Shown here: positions 1-8,576 of the stretch, in pieces
Position numbering within the stretch: position 1 is the stretch's first letter
Layout of the letters: each line of letters begins with the position of its first letter
Origin: Candidatus Helarchaeota archaeon
GTDB lineage: Archaea > Asgardarchaeota > Lokiarchaeia > Helarchaeales > HEL-GB-A
Assembly: GCA_013375405.1 (NCBI GenBank)
Contig: JABXJU010000052.1
Span: 1-22,782 of the forward strand
Direction of reading: 5' to 3'
Length of the DNA stretch: 22,782 nucleotides
The notes under the pieces: generated by a model
Database searches by the model: none
What the model was told of the DNA's origin: nothing
Seen by the model: only the letters and a program-made list of their open reading frames with translations
Translations under genes and position numbers: made by a program

Positions 1-1322
1 TGAAGTCACTTAAAAGTCTAGATTTAAGTCATAATCAATTAGAAAATGTTCCTGGCTCAATAGGGAAATTAAAAAAACTCCAAGAATTAGATCTTGAATA
101 TAATAAGCTGACGTGGCTTCCCGAAACCATTGGTAATTTAAAGAAACTAGAGAAACTGGATATAAGTCATAATAAATTAAAAATGCTTCCAGGATTCATA
201 GATAACTTAAAATCGCTAGTTACCTTAGACATCCGCCATAATCAGTTGGAAACTCTTCCCGGCTACCTATGGCGGTTGCAATATTTAGATGAACTACGTA
301 TCGCCGGTAATCCATTAATTGATGAATGGAAAAAACTTAAAAGAAAAGATACAGAGGCCATCCTGGAATTCTGCCGTCAAGCCGGTAGCGTAAATGTATT
401 TTTTAGTTACTCTCTATCAGATTACGAAAGTGCGAAATACCCAATTGATGAAATTGCCGATAATTTAAAGGAAAAAGAATATATCTCCTATGTCTACCAC
501 TGCTCGCAAGATATGGCTAAAAAGGGTCAAATCGATAAATTCATGAATGAGGTCATTCCCCACTGTCAATTTGTCGTTTTTATGGGTACCAAGAGGTCAG
601 TTAGTTCAGGCTCTTGTGTCCATGAGTTAAGTGTGACCGCAACCCATAATATCAAAATAATCCCGGTTCTCTTTGATCTAAGCTGGGAAAGTTCCGTGTT
701 GAAACGAATGGGATTAACCCGGGAATTTGGATTGAACTATGAGGGTGATGCACGTAAACTCGCCAATGACCTATATAATTATATTCTCCAGTACAAACGA
801 GAACACAACGTATTTACACTACAAGAGGCTGAACTTAGAAGAAATGTTCTTAATGTCAAAAGATCTATTGTAAATTTCCTTGAATCAGAGGAATTTGAAA
901 AATCTTTAAAGAAAAAACAAGAGGACTTCAAAGATATCTTCGAAAATTTAAGTAGAGGTAAAATTACACCAAAAAAATATTTTCTCCAGACCGCAGAACT
1001 CATCTCTCCCCAAAAAAAACCTAGAGTAACTAAAGCTTCAAAGGCACCTAAGAAGAAAACAACAAAGGTGTCTGCAAAGAAGGCAGCTAAAAAAATCCCT
1101 AATACAACAATTAAAAAAACAGCTAAAAAACCAATCAAAGCAGCTAAAAAAGAAAAAATAACCAAACCAACTGAAGAAGATGAAAAAGAAATAGAAGATA
1201 AGAAAGAGAAAAAGGATAAGAAAGAGAAAAAGGATAAGAAAGAGAAAAAGGATAAGAAAGAGAAAAAGGATAAGAAAGAAAAAAAGGATAAGAAAGGAAA
1301 AAAGAATAAGAAAGGAAAATAA
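1..1322 (+). CDS. LRR-TIR protein with lysine-rich tail (5' partial)
   Basis: The reading frame is open from base 3, so the N-terminus lies outside the window; about 439 residues are visible. The first ~105 are leucine-rich repeats of about 23 residues with the LxxLxLxxNxLxxLP pattern. A TIR-like domain follows (visible residues ~129-265), opening with VFFSYS and a following Asp and ending near IPVLFD. Its CVHEL motif (Glu codon at 624-626) sits where TIR NADases carry the catalytic Glu. A charged helical linker leads into an Ala/Lys tail resembling histone H1 (KKAAKK, KKTAKK) and then KKEKKD hexapeptide repeats. In LRR-TIR proteins the LRRs usually sense and the TIR signals or hydrolyses NAD; that role here is inference. 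It converges with the lipid operon (40 bp between stops). The internal ATG at 183 is not the start, since LRRs continue upstream of it. Confidence 0.85.
   Translation, partial: KSLKSLDLSHNQLENVPGSIGKLKKLQELDLEYNKLTWLPETIGNLKKLEKLDISHNKLKMLPGFIDNLKSLVTLDIRHNQLETLPGYLWRLQYLDELRIAGNPLIDEWKKLKRKDTEAILEFCRQAGSVNVFFSYSLSDYESAKYPIDEIADNLKEKEYISYVYHCSQDMAKKGQIDKFMNEVIPHCQFVVFMGTKRSVSSGSCVHELSVTATHNIKIIPVLFDLSWESSVLKRMGLTREFGLNYEGDARKLANDLYNYILQYKREHNVFTLQEAELRRNVLNVKRSIVNFLESEEFEKSLKKKQEDFKDIFENLSRGKITPKKYFLQTAELISPQKKPRVTKASKAPKKKTTKVSAKKAAKKIPNTTIKKTAKKPIKAAKKEKITKPTEEDEKEIEDKKEKKDKKEKKDKKEKKDKKEKKDKKEKKDKKGKKNKKGK
1197..1322 (+). repeat. 18-bp in-frame tandem repeat encoding DKKEKK units
   Basis: Seven consecutive 18-bp units at the 3' end of the LRR-TIR gene. 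The first four are identical, the fifth differs by one base, and the last two are degenerate with Gly replacing Glu; the final unit contains the stop codon. Each unit encodes Asp-Lys-Lys-Glu-Lys-Lys. The gradient from perfect to degenerate copies suggests recent expansion by slippage or unequal recombination. Confidence 0.9.
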
Positions 1323-1362
1323 CCTTAAAATTCTTAATCTTTTAAACAATTTTTAAAGTGTG

Positions 1363-2238
1363 TTATGGCAAAATAAGTCCATGAATTCCTATTAAAAATG
1401 CTAGCAGCCCAATAAATGCAGCAAACTTGATAGTCCTTTTTACTTGATGCCCCATTTCAGAAGTCGGGGTCCTCAAAATAAGTATATTATCCACAATTAA
1501 TATTCCATCAACGACCAACGCTAAAATGAGATATAGGATGTTATAATACCCCATAAAGTAGGGAAATGGTGATATTGCAATAGTTATTGAAAGAAAGCCA
1601 ACACCCACCCAAGCCGCTTTTTTCCGACCCCAGCGAACAGCTAAGGTCTTTGCCCCCTCTGCTTTGTCTCCTTCATAATCATCTATTCCCTTCATTATTT
1701 CCCTTCCTACATTGAGTGAAAATGCTAATATTGCAGGCCACATTGCCATTTCTATAGCGATGGGATTGAGAGGTTCAACCGAAGCTCCTCCAACTAGCAA
1801 GCAAAAGCCAGTAAGTACAGCAACTGTTAAATTACCAATAAACCCCGCTTTTTTAAGCCATAGGGAATAAGCGGTAATTAACACAGATCCAATCATAATG
1901 ATGAGAATACATTCCCAGTTAGCAAACCAAATGATGATATCTCCAGCGGCCATAAAAGCTATCGCGAGAATTAGAGCAGTATTCCTAGAAACCTTACCGG
2001 ATGGAATAGCTCGCTCTGGACAGTTAATTTTATCAATTTCTACATCCTTCCAATCGTTCAATATATATCCTGAGGTTGCGGTGAAGAATGCAGATAAAAT
2101 TGCAATTGTTGTATTAACTGGATGATATAGATATAACCCACTCGCTAAGGCACCAACAAGAACCGCAACTCCAACCATGAATCCATTCAGCAAACGCATG
2201 AGTTCTATTGATCCTTTAATTGCTTCCATTTTTTTCAC
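1363..2238 (-). CDS. Digeranylgeranylglyceryl phosphate synthase (UbiA family)
   Basis: Integral membrane prenyltransferase that adds the second geranylgeranyl chain to geranylgeranylglyceryl phosphate to give unsaturated archaetidic acid. The 291-residue length fits the archaeal family. The first Asp-rich motif is NDWKDVEID (residues 61-69), followed by ERAIPSG; the second is around GREIMKGIDDYEGD (178-191). Multiple hydrophobic helices run through the protein. The GTG at 2238 is the longest start; an in-frame ATG at 2229 is equally possible. It is the last gene of the minus-strand mevalonate operon, 34 bp after the IPP isomerase gene, and converges with the LRR-TIR gene. With GGGPS on the divergent arm, both ether-bond-forming prenyltransferases are in one locus. 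Other UbiA members use different acceptors, but the motifs and context favour DGGGPS. Confidence 0.9.
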   Translation of the reverse strand: MKKMEAIKGSIELMRLLNGFMVGVAVLVGALASGLYLYHPVNTTIAILSAFFTATSGYILNDWKDVEIDKINCPERAIPSGKVSRNTALILAIAFMAAGDIIIWFANWECILIIMIGSVLITAYSLWLKKAGFIGNLTVAVLTGFCLLVGGASVEPLNPIAIEMAMWPAILAFSLNVGREIMKGIDDYEGDKAEGAKTLAVRWGRKKAAWVGVGFLSITIAISPFPYFMGYYNILYLILALVVDGILIVDNILILRTPTSEMGHQVKRTIKFAAFIGLLAFLIGIHGLILP

Positions 2239-2272
2239 TCTAATACCAATTATTTAATTTCCCCGATTTCAC

Positions 2273-3358
2273 TTATTTATTGATTGCTTCTATCCATTGC
2301 TTCGTTTTTCCGAGGAAAATTTTCTCAGCGGATTTCAATTCTTCTAAGTTAAAAGATTTCGTGAGAAACATACATATTTTTAATTCTCGAATTAATATTT
2401 GCATTTGCCTTCTTAAGGCATTTAAATCTTCACGATATGCATTAGCTAAGAAGGGGAGGGCTATTCCAGCCATATCTGCGCCGCAAGCAATGGCTTTGGC
2501 GATATCAATTCCGGTTCTAATACCACCGGAAGATATTACGTTAAAACCCATTTTAACTGCCGTTAAAGTCGAAACCACAGTAGGAATTCCCCAGTCTCTG
2601 AAATTATTAGCAATTCGTGCAAATTCACTAATATCTTTGTGACGGTACGATTCAACTGCTGCCCAGCTAGTCCCTCCAGCTCCGCTTACATCGACATATT
2701 TCACACCAATATCTTTTAATGCTCCTAATGCTTCTCTACTCAACCCATTTCCCGTTTCTTTTACAATTATAGGGATTTTTACTTGTTTTATAACCTCTCT
2801 TATTTTACCCAAGAGTTTCTGATAATTAATATCTCCTTCCTTTTGAAGAACTTCTTGAAGTGGATTGAGGTGAATCGCTAAGGCATCTGCATCAATCATT
2901 TCTATGCTCTTATTAATTTCTCGGATACCATAACCTTTAACAAGTTGCCCTCCACCGATATTTCCAATTAAGAAAATTTCCCCTGCTGCAGATTGAGATG
3001 CTTCACGTGCAATTCTATAGGTACTAATAAGCTTTTCATTTTCGATTGCGGCTCTCTGACTTCCAACTTCCATTGGAATATTAAATTCAGACGCGATTTG
3101 GGCAAGGGTTTTATTAATTTTAATACTTTCCGGATGTCCACCTGTCATAGCATTGATTAAGATTGGGTAATCAAATTTTCTCTCAAACAAATGAGTGGTT
3201 AAATCAATTGCTTGGTAATCGAGTTCAGGCAAACTTTGATGAATCAGCTCAATATCTTGAAATCCAGCTGATTTAGTTTTAAATTCCACGTTTTGATTTA
3301 AACAAATTTTGATATGTTCCAATTTACGGTTTTCTGTTTCTTTTGCTATTGTCCTCAC
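2273..3358 (-). CDS. fni: Type 2 isopentenyl-diphosphate delta-isomerase
   Basis: FMN- and NAD(P)H-dependent cytosolic TIM-barrel enzyme that interconverts IPP and DMAPP. Family motifs are present: MTGG (71-74), HLNPLQE (163-169) holding the substrate/Mg ligands including Q168 and E169, VKETGNG (199-205), DVSGAGGTSW (223-232) and a C-terminal SSGGIRTG phosphate-binding loop. At 361 residues the length is normal. The start is GTG, 19 bp after the HMG-CoA reductase stop. It supplies DMAPP for the polyprenyl synthase encoded first in the same operon. Related FMN oxidoreductases lack the HLNPLQE motif, so the assignment is firm. Confidence 0.96.
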   Translation of the reverse strand: MRTIAKETENRKLEHIKICLNQNVEFKTKSAGFQDIELIHQSLPELDYQAIDLTTHLFERKFDYPILINAMTGGHPESIKINKTLAQIASEFNIPMEVGSQRAAIENEKLISTYRIAREASQSAAGEIFLIGNIGGGQLVKGYGIREINKSIEMIDADALAIHLNPLQEVLQKEGDINYQKLLGKIREVIKQVKIPIIVKETGNGLSREALGALKDIGVKYVDVSGAGGTSWAAVESYRHKDISEFARIANNFRDWGIPTVVSTLTAVKMGFNVISSGGIRTGIDIAKAIACGADMAGIALPFLANAYREDLNALRRQMQILIRELKICMFLTKSFNLEELKSAEKIFLGKTKQWIEAINK

Positions 3359-3377
3359 GGCTCCGAGAACTAGTTTG

Positions 3378-4631
3378 TTAACTCCTTTTCCCGCGTCCTA
3401 ATTTTTCATGAGCGCTTGCGAGATGACCTGCTGCTAAAGCCCCACAAAGGCTAATTTCTCCAGCAAGTGCTGCAGCTGTAATAATTTCACCAAATTTTAG
3501 ACCTTTTTTTCCTGGAGGGCGGTCTTTATAATAACCATAGCAATCCATAATGCTAAGAGCTTCCCGTTGAGTCGGAAGATGAGTGCCTCCGCCAGTTGTC
3601 CCAATTTCTAGGCTGGGGATCATTAAAGCGAAGTAAAGGTCCCCGTTCTCTAAAATTTCCGCACTCACGATACCCATTGATCCTTCAACAATTTGAGCTG
3701 GATCTTGTCCAGTAGCAATGAAGATAGCTGCAAGAATATTCGAAACCTGTGAATTTAAGCCATAAGCTGCTGCTTGCCCTGTCCCTAAATAAATTTTTCG
3801 ATAAACAATCTCAACCATGGCTTCAGGCGTAGTCTTTAAAACGTCCTCTATAAGTTTTTTCTTCAAAATAACTTCGGCTTGAGTTGTCTTTCCTCTCCCC
3901 AAGATATAATTTAGAGCACTTGGCTTTTTATCAACACACATATTTCCACTAGTAGCTACCAATTCACATTTAATGGGCGCATTTTCAACAATATATTGAC
4001 ATGCTTTTTCAGACCCAGTAGTAATCATGTTCATACCCATTGCATCAGCTGGAAAAACAAGAAATCTAAGAAAAATTGTTCGTCCTATAATCCATGTTTG
4101 AATTTCTTCCAAAATTGCAAACGGATCGATCTCTAAGAATATTTTTTTCAGGGCTTCAAGTTTATCTTGAACCCATTTAACTAGTTTTTGACCATTTTCT
4201 ATAAATGGGGGTTCCATGATTTTCAAAGCTGGAGCTCGTGCCATCAAATTCTTCATTACTCGCACAATAGCCCCGCCTGATTTGGTTATTATTGTGCAAC
4301 CACGATTGACTGAAGCTACGAGTGCCCCTTCAGTCGTCGCTAGTGGGACAAAAAATTCACCTTGTGCGACCTCTCCGTTCACCTTTAAAGGTCCAGCTAT
4401 ACCAAGAGGAAGAGATGCAATTCCAATAGGATTTTCAATATTTCGTGCAGCGGTTATCGCCATATCCAGCGAATAATTGCCAATGTTCTCCAATTTAGTA
4501 TTAGTAATTTCTTCTATAAATTTTAATCTGATTTTAGTGGCCTTATTAATGTCCCCATCCGTGTATTTCTCCACTTCATAGAGACGGATTTCTTTATCCT
4601 TTAATTTTTGTATAATTTCCTTTTCATTCAA
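3378..4631 (-). CDS. hmgA: HMG-CoA reductase, class I
   Basis: Catalyses the NAD(P)H-dependent reduction of HMG-CoA to mevalonate, the committed step of the pathway. Sequence signatures are class I: ENPIG near residue 66, TEGALVAS with catalytic Glu101, DAMGMNM cofactor motif (196-202), the DKKPSA lysine (235/236), GQD with Asp310, SLEIGTTGGGT (340-350) and a C-terminal HLASAH with the catalytic His408. At 417 residues it matches soluble archaeal enzymes; there is no membrane anchor. The start is a TTG, because the next in-frame ATG (residue 57) would remove conserved N-terminal sequence. It begins 16 bp after the HMG-CoA synthase stop. Confidence 0.97.
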   Translation of the reverse strand: MNEKEIIQKLKDKEIRLYEVEKYTDGDINKATKIRLKFIEEITNTKLENIGNYSLDMAITAARNIENPIGIASLPLGIAGPLKVNGEVAQGEFFVPLATTEGALVASVNRGCTIITKSGGAIVRVMKNLMARAPALKIMEPPFIENGQKLVKWVQDKLEALKKIFLEIDPFAILEEIQTWIIGRTIFLRFLVFPADAMGMNMITTGSEKACQYIVENAPIKCELVATSGNMCVDKKPSALNYILGRGKTTQAEVILKKKLIEDVLKTTPEAMVEIVYRKIYLGTGQAAAYGLNSQVSNILAAIFIATGQDPAQIVEGSMGIVSAEILENGDLYFALMIPSLEIGTTGGGTHLPTQREALSIMDCYGYYKDRPPGKKGLKFGEIITAAALAGEISLCGALAAGHLASAHEKLGRGKRS

Positions 4632-4647
4632 TGTCTCGTCATCTGAC

Positions 4648-6297
4648 TTACTGATCTTTAATCATACCTTTGTGAAAGTATCTAGTAAGAAGAGATACAT
4701 ATTTGTTGCCACCTGTATAATCTGCTTTGGTCAATCTTCGACTAAAGGGGATGGTACATTCAATGTAATCCGAATAGTTTTTTGTGACTTTAAATAGGGC
4801 ACACCCACCTGCCGCACCTGATCCATACCATCCTGCTAAAATAATATCTTTTGGTTCCAACTTCAATGTAGGTTTTTTGGGATTCTCAAATCCAAGACGT
4901 TCTGCGGTAGCTTCATCGATTTGAAAATAGTGGATTGGCTCATTTACTATGGCTGCCATTCCCAGCATAGTCGCTGCTGAATAAGTATTGCCTATTTTGC
5001 GAACCGGATCTCCGATAATGCAGGGTTTTAATTCATTCTTTATTCTGGATTCTGAATCCAGCCCAAATTTCTTAACTTCTTTTTTAAGAAAGTTATAGTT
5101 GGGTTGATGGAACGTGGCAGCCTTAATATTATCAGGATGAATGTTATATTTCTTGAGTGTCTTTTTGATTGCTGATTCTTGATAGGCAAAGTAACTTGGG
5201 GCTCCAGTGAGACCATATCCATGTTTTGGGTAAGCAGAACCAGCTCTACGCATAAAATCAGGATGGTCTCCAACGCTGTAATGCATTCCAATGTATTCCA
5301 AAATTACATTGTATTTTGAAATCACGAAACAAGCTCCTCCAGCCCCCGTATCCATGTCTAGGGGATCACCAGGTTTACCCTGAGATACATCTGCTCCAAT
5401 AATTAAAGCTGAATCGATTTCTCCAGATTGAATCAATGCAATTGCCGATTTAATTTGCATGCCCGCAGCAATACAAGCAAATTCAGCATCATAACAAATG
5501 ATATCATCATCGATTCCAAGGAAGCTTTGCACATTTGTTGCTGTTGGCTTGACACTATATGGTTTTGATTCAGTTCCAACCACAATCATACCAATTGTCT
5601 TGATAAATTCTGGAGGGAGTCGAGTTACTGCATCCAGTGCAGCGTCAACGGCGAACGTACCAGTGTCTTGGTCCCATGCGGGCACTGAAACTTCGTCAAC
5701 TCCTAACCCTTTTATAATGTAATTAGGATCGATTTGAAATGCACGTGCTATTTCATCAGCTGTCGTTCGATATCGAGGTAAGCTAATACCGATTGATGAA
5801 ATACCTGGTTTTTCTGATTCAATCAGTTTGCTTAAAAAGGGAAATTGAATTTCTCTACTCATTAATACAGGACGAAATTTAATTCCATAGTAAATTGCGC
5901 CCTCTGGATTATGGTCTAAGATTCGAGCGGTAGGTTCGACCGACTGATTTATCCATTTGCTAGGAAGGAACGGGAGATCTGGAATGACTATATCCGAGAA
6001 TTCTGTGGGAACTCTCACCTTTTTACCATTTATTTCCATTTTAACAATGCCAACTGCCCTATTTCCAATCCACTTCTCTTGTTTCTTCTCTCTATTAATT
6101 GAAATGGAATCTATAATTCCTTCCCGAACCAAAGAAATTTTTTTAATGTACCCAATTTTCCCACAACGTGGGCAAAATTCACGTTTCTTAGAAGAAAAGA
6201 AAATTTCCCCACATTTCGTATGCAAATAACCAATTAATCTATGTCTTAGTTCTACGGTTCGGATATAATGCGGCAATCCATAACCTTCAATTACCAT
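4648..6297 (-). CDS. DUF35 (zinc-ribbon/OB-fold)-HMG-CoA synthase fusion
   Basis: One uninterrupted 549-residue protein with two parts. Residues ~1-145 are DUF35: a zinc ribbon with H26, C29, C42 and C45 (HxxC replacing the usual first CxxC), then an OB-fold. After a ~20-residue linker, residues ~165-549 form an archaeal HMG-CoA synthase, which condenses acetyl-CoA with acetoacetyl-CoA. Catalytic residues are present: Glu243 in GTES, nucleophile Cys275 in AEFACIAAG, His397 in FHQPN. A GSGAAGG loop lies near the C-terminus. In known archaeal complexes DUF35 is a separate protein bridging thiolase and HMG-CoA synthase. The start overlaps the thiolase-like gene's stop as TAATG, implying translational coupling. 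HMG-CoA synthase function is near certain; the function of the fused domain is inferred. Confidence 0.94.
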   Translation of the reverse strand: MVIEGYGLPHYIRTVELRHRLIGYLHTKCGEIFFSSKKREFCPRCGKIGYIKKISLVREGIIDSISINREKKQEKWIGNRAVGIVKMEINGKKVRVPTEFSDIVIPDLPFLPSKWINQSVEPTARILDHNPEGAIYYGIKFRPVLMSREIQFPFLSKLIESEKPGISSIGISLPRYRTTADEIARAFQIDPNYIIKGLGVDEVSVPAWDQDTGTFAVDAALDAVTRLPPEFIKTIGMIVVGTESKPYSVKPTATNVQSFLGIDDDIICYDAEFACIAAGMQIKSAIALIQSGEIDSALIIGADVSQGKPGDPLDMDTGAGGACFVISKYNVILEYIGMHYSVGDHPDFMRRAGSAYPKHGYGLTGAPSYFAYQESAIKKTLKKYNIHPDNIKAATFHQPNYNFLKKEVKKFGLDSESRIKNELKPCIIGDPVRKIGNTYSAATMLGMAAIVNEPIHYFQIDEATAERLGFENPKKPTLKLEPKDIILAGWYGSGAAGGCALFKVTKNYSDYIECTIPFSRRLTKADYTGGNKYVSLLTRYFHKGMIKDQ

Positions 6298-7511
6298 TAT
6301 TCAACCTCCAAAATATGAACCATTTGTTTCATTCCCGATGCTGATTGTTCCTGAAGCAACGCCAATTTAGGATTATTATTCACTTGGTTCTCTGCTTGTC
6401 CAGTTAATTGTTCATATAAAGTAATTAGCCGGTATAATCCAGAAACACCGGGTATATTCCCAAAATAGTGAGTACTTCCTGAAGGATTTATTATCAATTC
6501 ATTACCTAAATTGTTATGATATCTGATATGAGATTCATTAAACTCGGGATCTAAAATCGTAATATATTTTGATATCTTCTTTAAGGCAGGGAACTCCATA
6601 ATTCCCAACCCTTCTAACACTAACGGGCCAATAATTGTTACTTTAGTATCAATACTCACAAGATCAATATCTTTCGACTTAATCTGTGCAGTTTTATACG
6701 CTTTCTCAGCAGCTTTTGCTAATGCAGGATAGCTTAGCATGTTTTTTTGATTCCAAAATTCCGAGGAACTCGTTACGCTCGTGGAGCTTTTCACAAACAC
6801 AGGACGTTTGACATAATCATAAGCTCGCTCAGACGAACATAATATCAAGCCTGCCGCGCCATCAAAGGTAGTAGACGCAAAATCATCCACAGTGAGAGGG
6901 TCGTATAAGGGGCGTTTTTCTGATTTTTCTATCAAGGGCAGAAAATCTTTCAATTTCTTTGTCGGATCTTTAGTACTATTGTATTTATCGTTTATCGCCA
7001 TAGTTATTAAATCATCATGAATTAAATTGGTTTCATACAAGTATTTTGCAGCTGTGCAAGCGTAAACATTTTGCCAATTCCAGTTCCACAAACGGAGATT
7101 TGGATCGATCCCTTTATTGGAAATATCACTGAAATATTGTTCATCTGATCTTTTATCACATCCTAGGAGCAATACCACTTCCGATTCCTTTGCTTTTATT
7201 TCTGTCATAAGATGGTGTAATGCTTCACTTCCCTTGGAAAAAGTATGCAACCCAATATTTAACCCAAAATTCGATGCAAACACGGTTTCCCACGCATACT
7301 GCCCCTCTTTCCCAATTACATTCGCAGCTGTGGCGGATGAAAGAAATATTGCATCAAGATCATTTAAGGATAATTGCCCCTTAAACTCTTTAATTGTACC
7401 AATAGCCGCAGAAACGGCTAATTCTTCAAAAGTTTCTAAAAATCGCTGCATTGGCTTAACATAAAATGATCCAATGATTGCTACTGGAGCTTCTGTGCAA
7501 CTTTCTCCCAT
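6297..7511 (-). CDS. Thiolase-family protein lacking catalytic residues
   Basis: A 404-residue protein that aligns without large gaps to archaeal SCP2-type acetyl-CoA acetyltransferases, whose usual partner is HMG-CoA synthase. The nucleophilic Cys of the CASGG motif is Phe91 (TFSKGSEAL; codon 7239-7241). The His of the EVHDCF region aligns with Asp288 (SIDTKVT). The His of GHPxGATG aligns with Asn352 (FGNIPGVSG), while the preceding NPSG is kept. The fold therefore looks retained but Claisen chemistry should not be possible by the known mechanism. It starts at an ATG 12 bp after the polyprenyl synthase stop and ends one base into the DUF35-HMGS start. A structural, scaffold or allosteric role in an HMG-CoA synthase complex is inferred; a functional thiolase would have to lie elsewhere. 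The frame is intact, so it is not an obvious pseudogene. Confidence 0.85.
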   Translation of the reverse strand: MGESCTEAPVAIIGSFYVKPMQRFLETFEELAVSAAIGTIKEFKGQLSLNDLDAIFLSSATAANVIGKEGQYAWETVFASNFGLNIGLHTFSKGSEALHHLMTEIKAKESEVVLLLGCDKRSDEQYFSDISNKGIDPNLRLWNWNWQNVYACTAAKYLYETNLIHDDLITMAINDKYNSTKDPTKKLKDFLPLIEKSEKRPLYDPLTVDDFASTTFDGAAGLILCSSERAYDYVKRPVFVKSSTSVTSSSEFWNQKNMLSYPALAKAAEKAYKTAQIKSKDIDLVSIDTKVTIIGPLVLEGLGIMEFPALKKISKYITILDPEFNESHIRYHNNLGNELIINPSGSTHYFGNIPGVSGLYRLITLYEQLTGQAENQVNNNPKLALLQEQSASGMKQMVHILEVE

Positions 7512-7523
7512 GGAATCATCTAT

Positions 7524-8576
7524 TTAAGTCAATCTATCCTGTACAAACTTCACTAATTCGTTAAAAAACGTAAATGCGATTTGTCCTAAATCTATACTTC
7601 CTAAAATTTCACGAGCTCTTTCAGACAGCTTTAATGCCATTGCTTTCGTTTTTTCTAAAGATCCACTGTCTATTAACAATTGTTTAACAGTTTCAATTTC
7701 TTTTGAAGACAGATCCTTTTTTCCATACAAATCATTCATTTTAGAATTTTTACTTCCGTAAATCGATAGAAGTGTTTTTTTGCCCTCTCTTATGTCACTC
7801 TCTACAGATTTCCCAGTTTTCTTAGGATCGCCAAAAACTCCTAAGATGTCATCTCTAATTTGGAAAGATTGCCCTAATAAAATCGAGAATTCTGTTAATT
7901 CTTCTTTATACTTTTCATCTTCATCGGCAAATACTTCCCCTATTAATATAGATTTTTCAAATAACGCAGCTGTTTTCCCTTTAATCATTTCTAAATAATC
8001 ATTTTCAGAGACCTTTTCTAATGGAAGGTTCTGTAAATGAGATTCTACAGTAACTCCGTCAACTAATTCTTTATAAGCCATCAGATAATAACTCAATGCT
8101 TTTAATTTTTTATTCGGTTCAAAATTAGAATTAATTATTGTTTCTTGAGCTAAATCTATTAATAAATCTCCACCTAAGATTCCCATAGCAAGTCCAAAAT
8201 CTGTTTGATCCGAAAATTGTTTCAGATTTTTGTTAAACCAATCAGTATAAAATGCATGAAAGCTTGGTTCTCCCCTTCGAATTAAATCATGATCAATTAT
8301 ATCATCATGAACTAATGTAGCATTATGTAATAATTCGACACTAATCGCAGGGTTATATATTTTTTCACCTACCCCCCCTAATCCCTTATAAATCATCACT
8401 AAGCTGACTGGTCGGAGTCGCTTTCCTCCAATAAGGATATAATTTTTTAAATCTGAATAAAATTGATGGAGAAAGTGATAATTAAGAATTCCTGGTTGTA
8501 AATATTGATTAAAAAATTCTTCAATTTGTTCCTCAATTTTGATTTTTTCTGTCATTAATATTTCATTAAAGGCCAT
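7524..8576 (-). CDS. Polyprenyl diphosphate synthase (probably GGPP synthase)
   Basis: All-alpha trans-prenyltransferase that extends DMAPP with IPP to make the C20 (or longer) chain for ether lipids. Motifs: GGKRLRP (50-56), first Asp-rich motif DDIID (91-95), RRGEPSFH, and second Asp-rich region RDDILGVFGD (241-250) followed by TGKS and DIREGKKTLL. The residue five before the first Asp-rich motif is Ala86, where archaeal GGPP synthases such as that of Sulfolobus have Phe; a small residue there can permit longer products. The ATG at 8576 is chosen; Met8 is an alternative. This is the first gene of the minus-strand operon. Confidence 0.92.
   Translation of the reverse strand: MAFNEILMTEKIKIEEQIEEFFNQYLQPGILNYHFLHQFYSDLKNYILIGGKRLRPVSLVMIYKGLGGVGEKIYNPAISVELLHNATLVHDDIIDHDLIRRGEPSFHAFYTDWFNKNLKQFSDQTDFGLAMGILGGDLLIDLAQETIINSNFEPNKKLKALSYYLMAYKELVDGVTVESHLQNLPLEKVSENDYLEMIKGKTAALFEKSILIGEVFADEDEKYKEELTEFSILLGQSFQIRDDILGVFGDPKKTGKSVESDIREGKKTLLSIYGSKNSKMNDLYGKKDLSSKEIETVKQLLIDSGSLEKTKAMALKLSERAREILGSIDLGQIAFTFFNELVKFVQDRLT

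Noticed and set aside
183..185. ATG as the start of the LRR-TIR gene
   Set aside because: The same frame is open to the window edge and encodes further LRR units, so the gene is truncated by the window, not started here.
1038..1349. Long minus-strand Phe/Leu-rich frame resembling a membrane protein
   Set aside because: It is the antisense of the Lys-rich repeat tail; AAG/AAA codons read backwards give Leu and Phe. The LRR-TIR frame is clearly the coding one.
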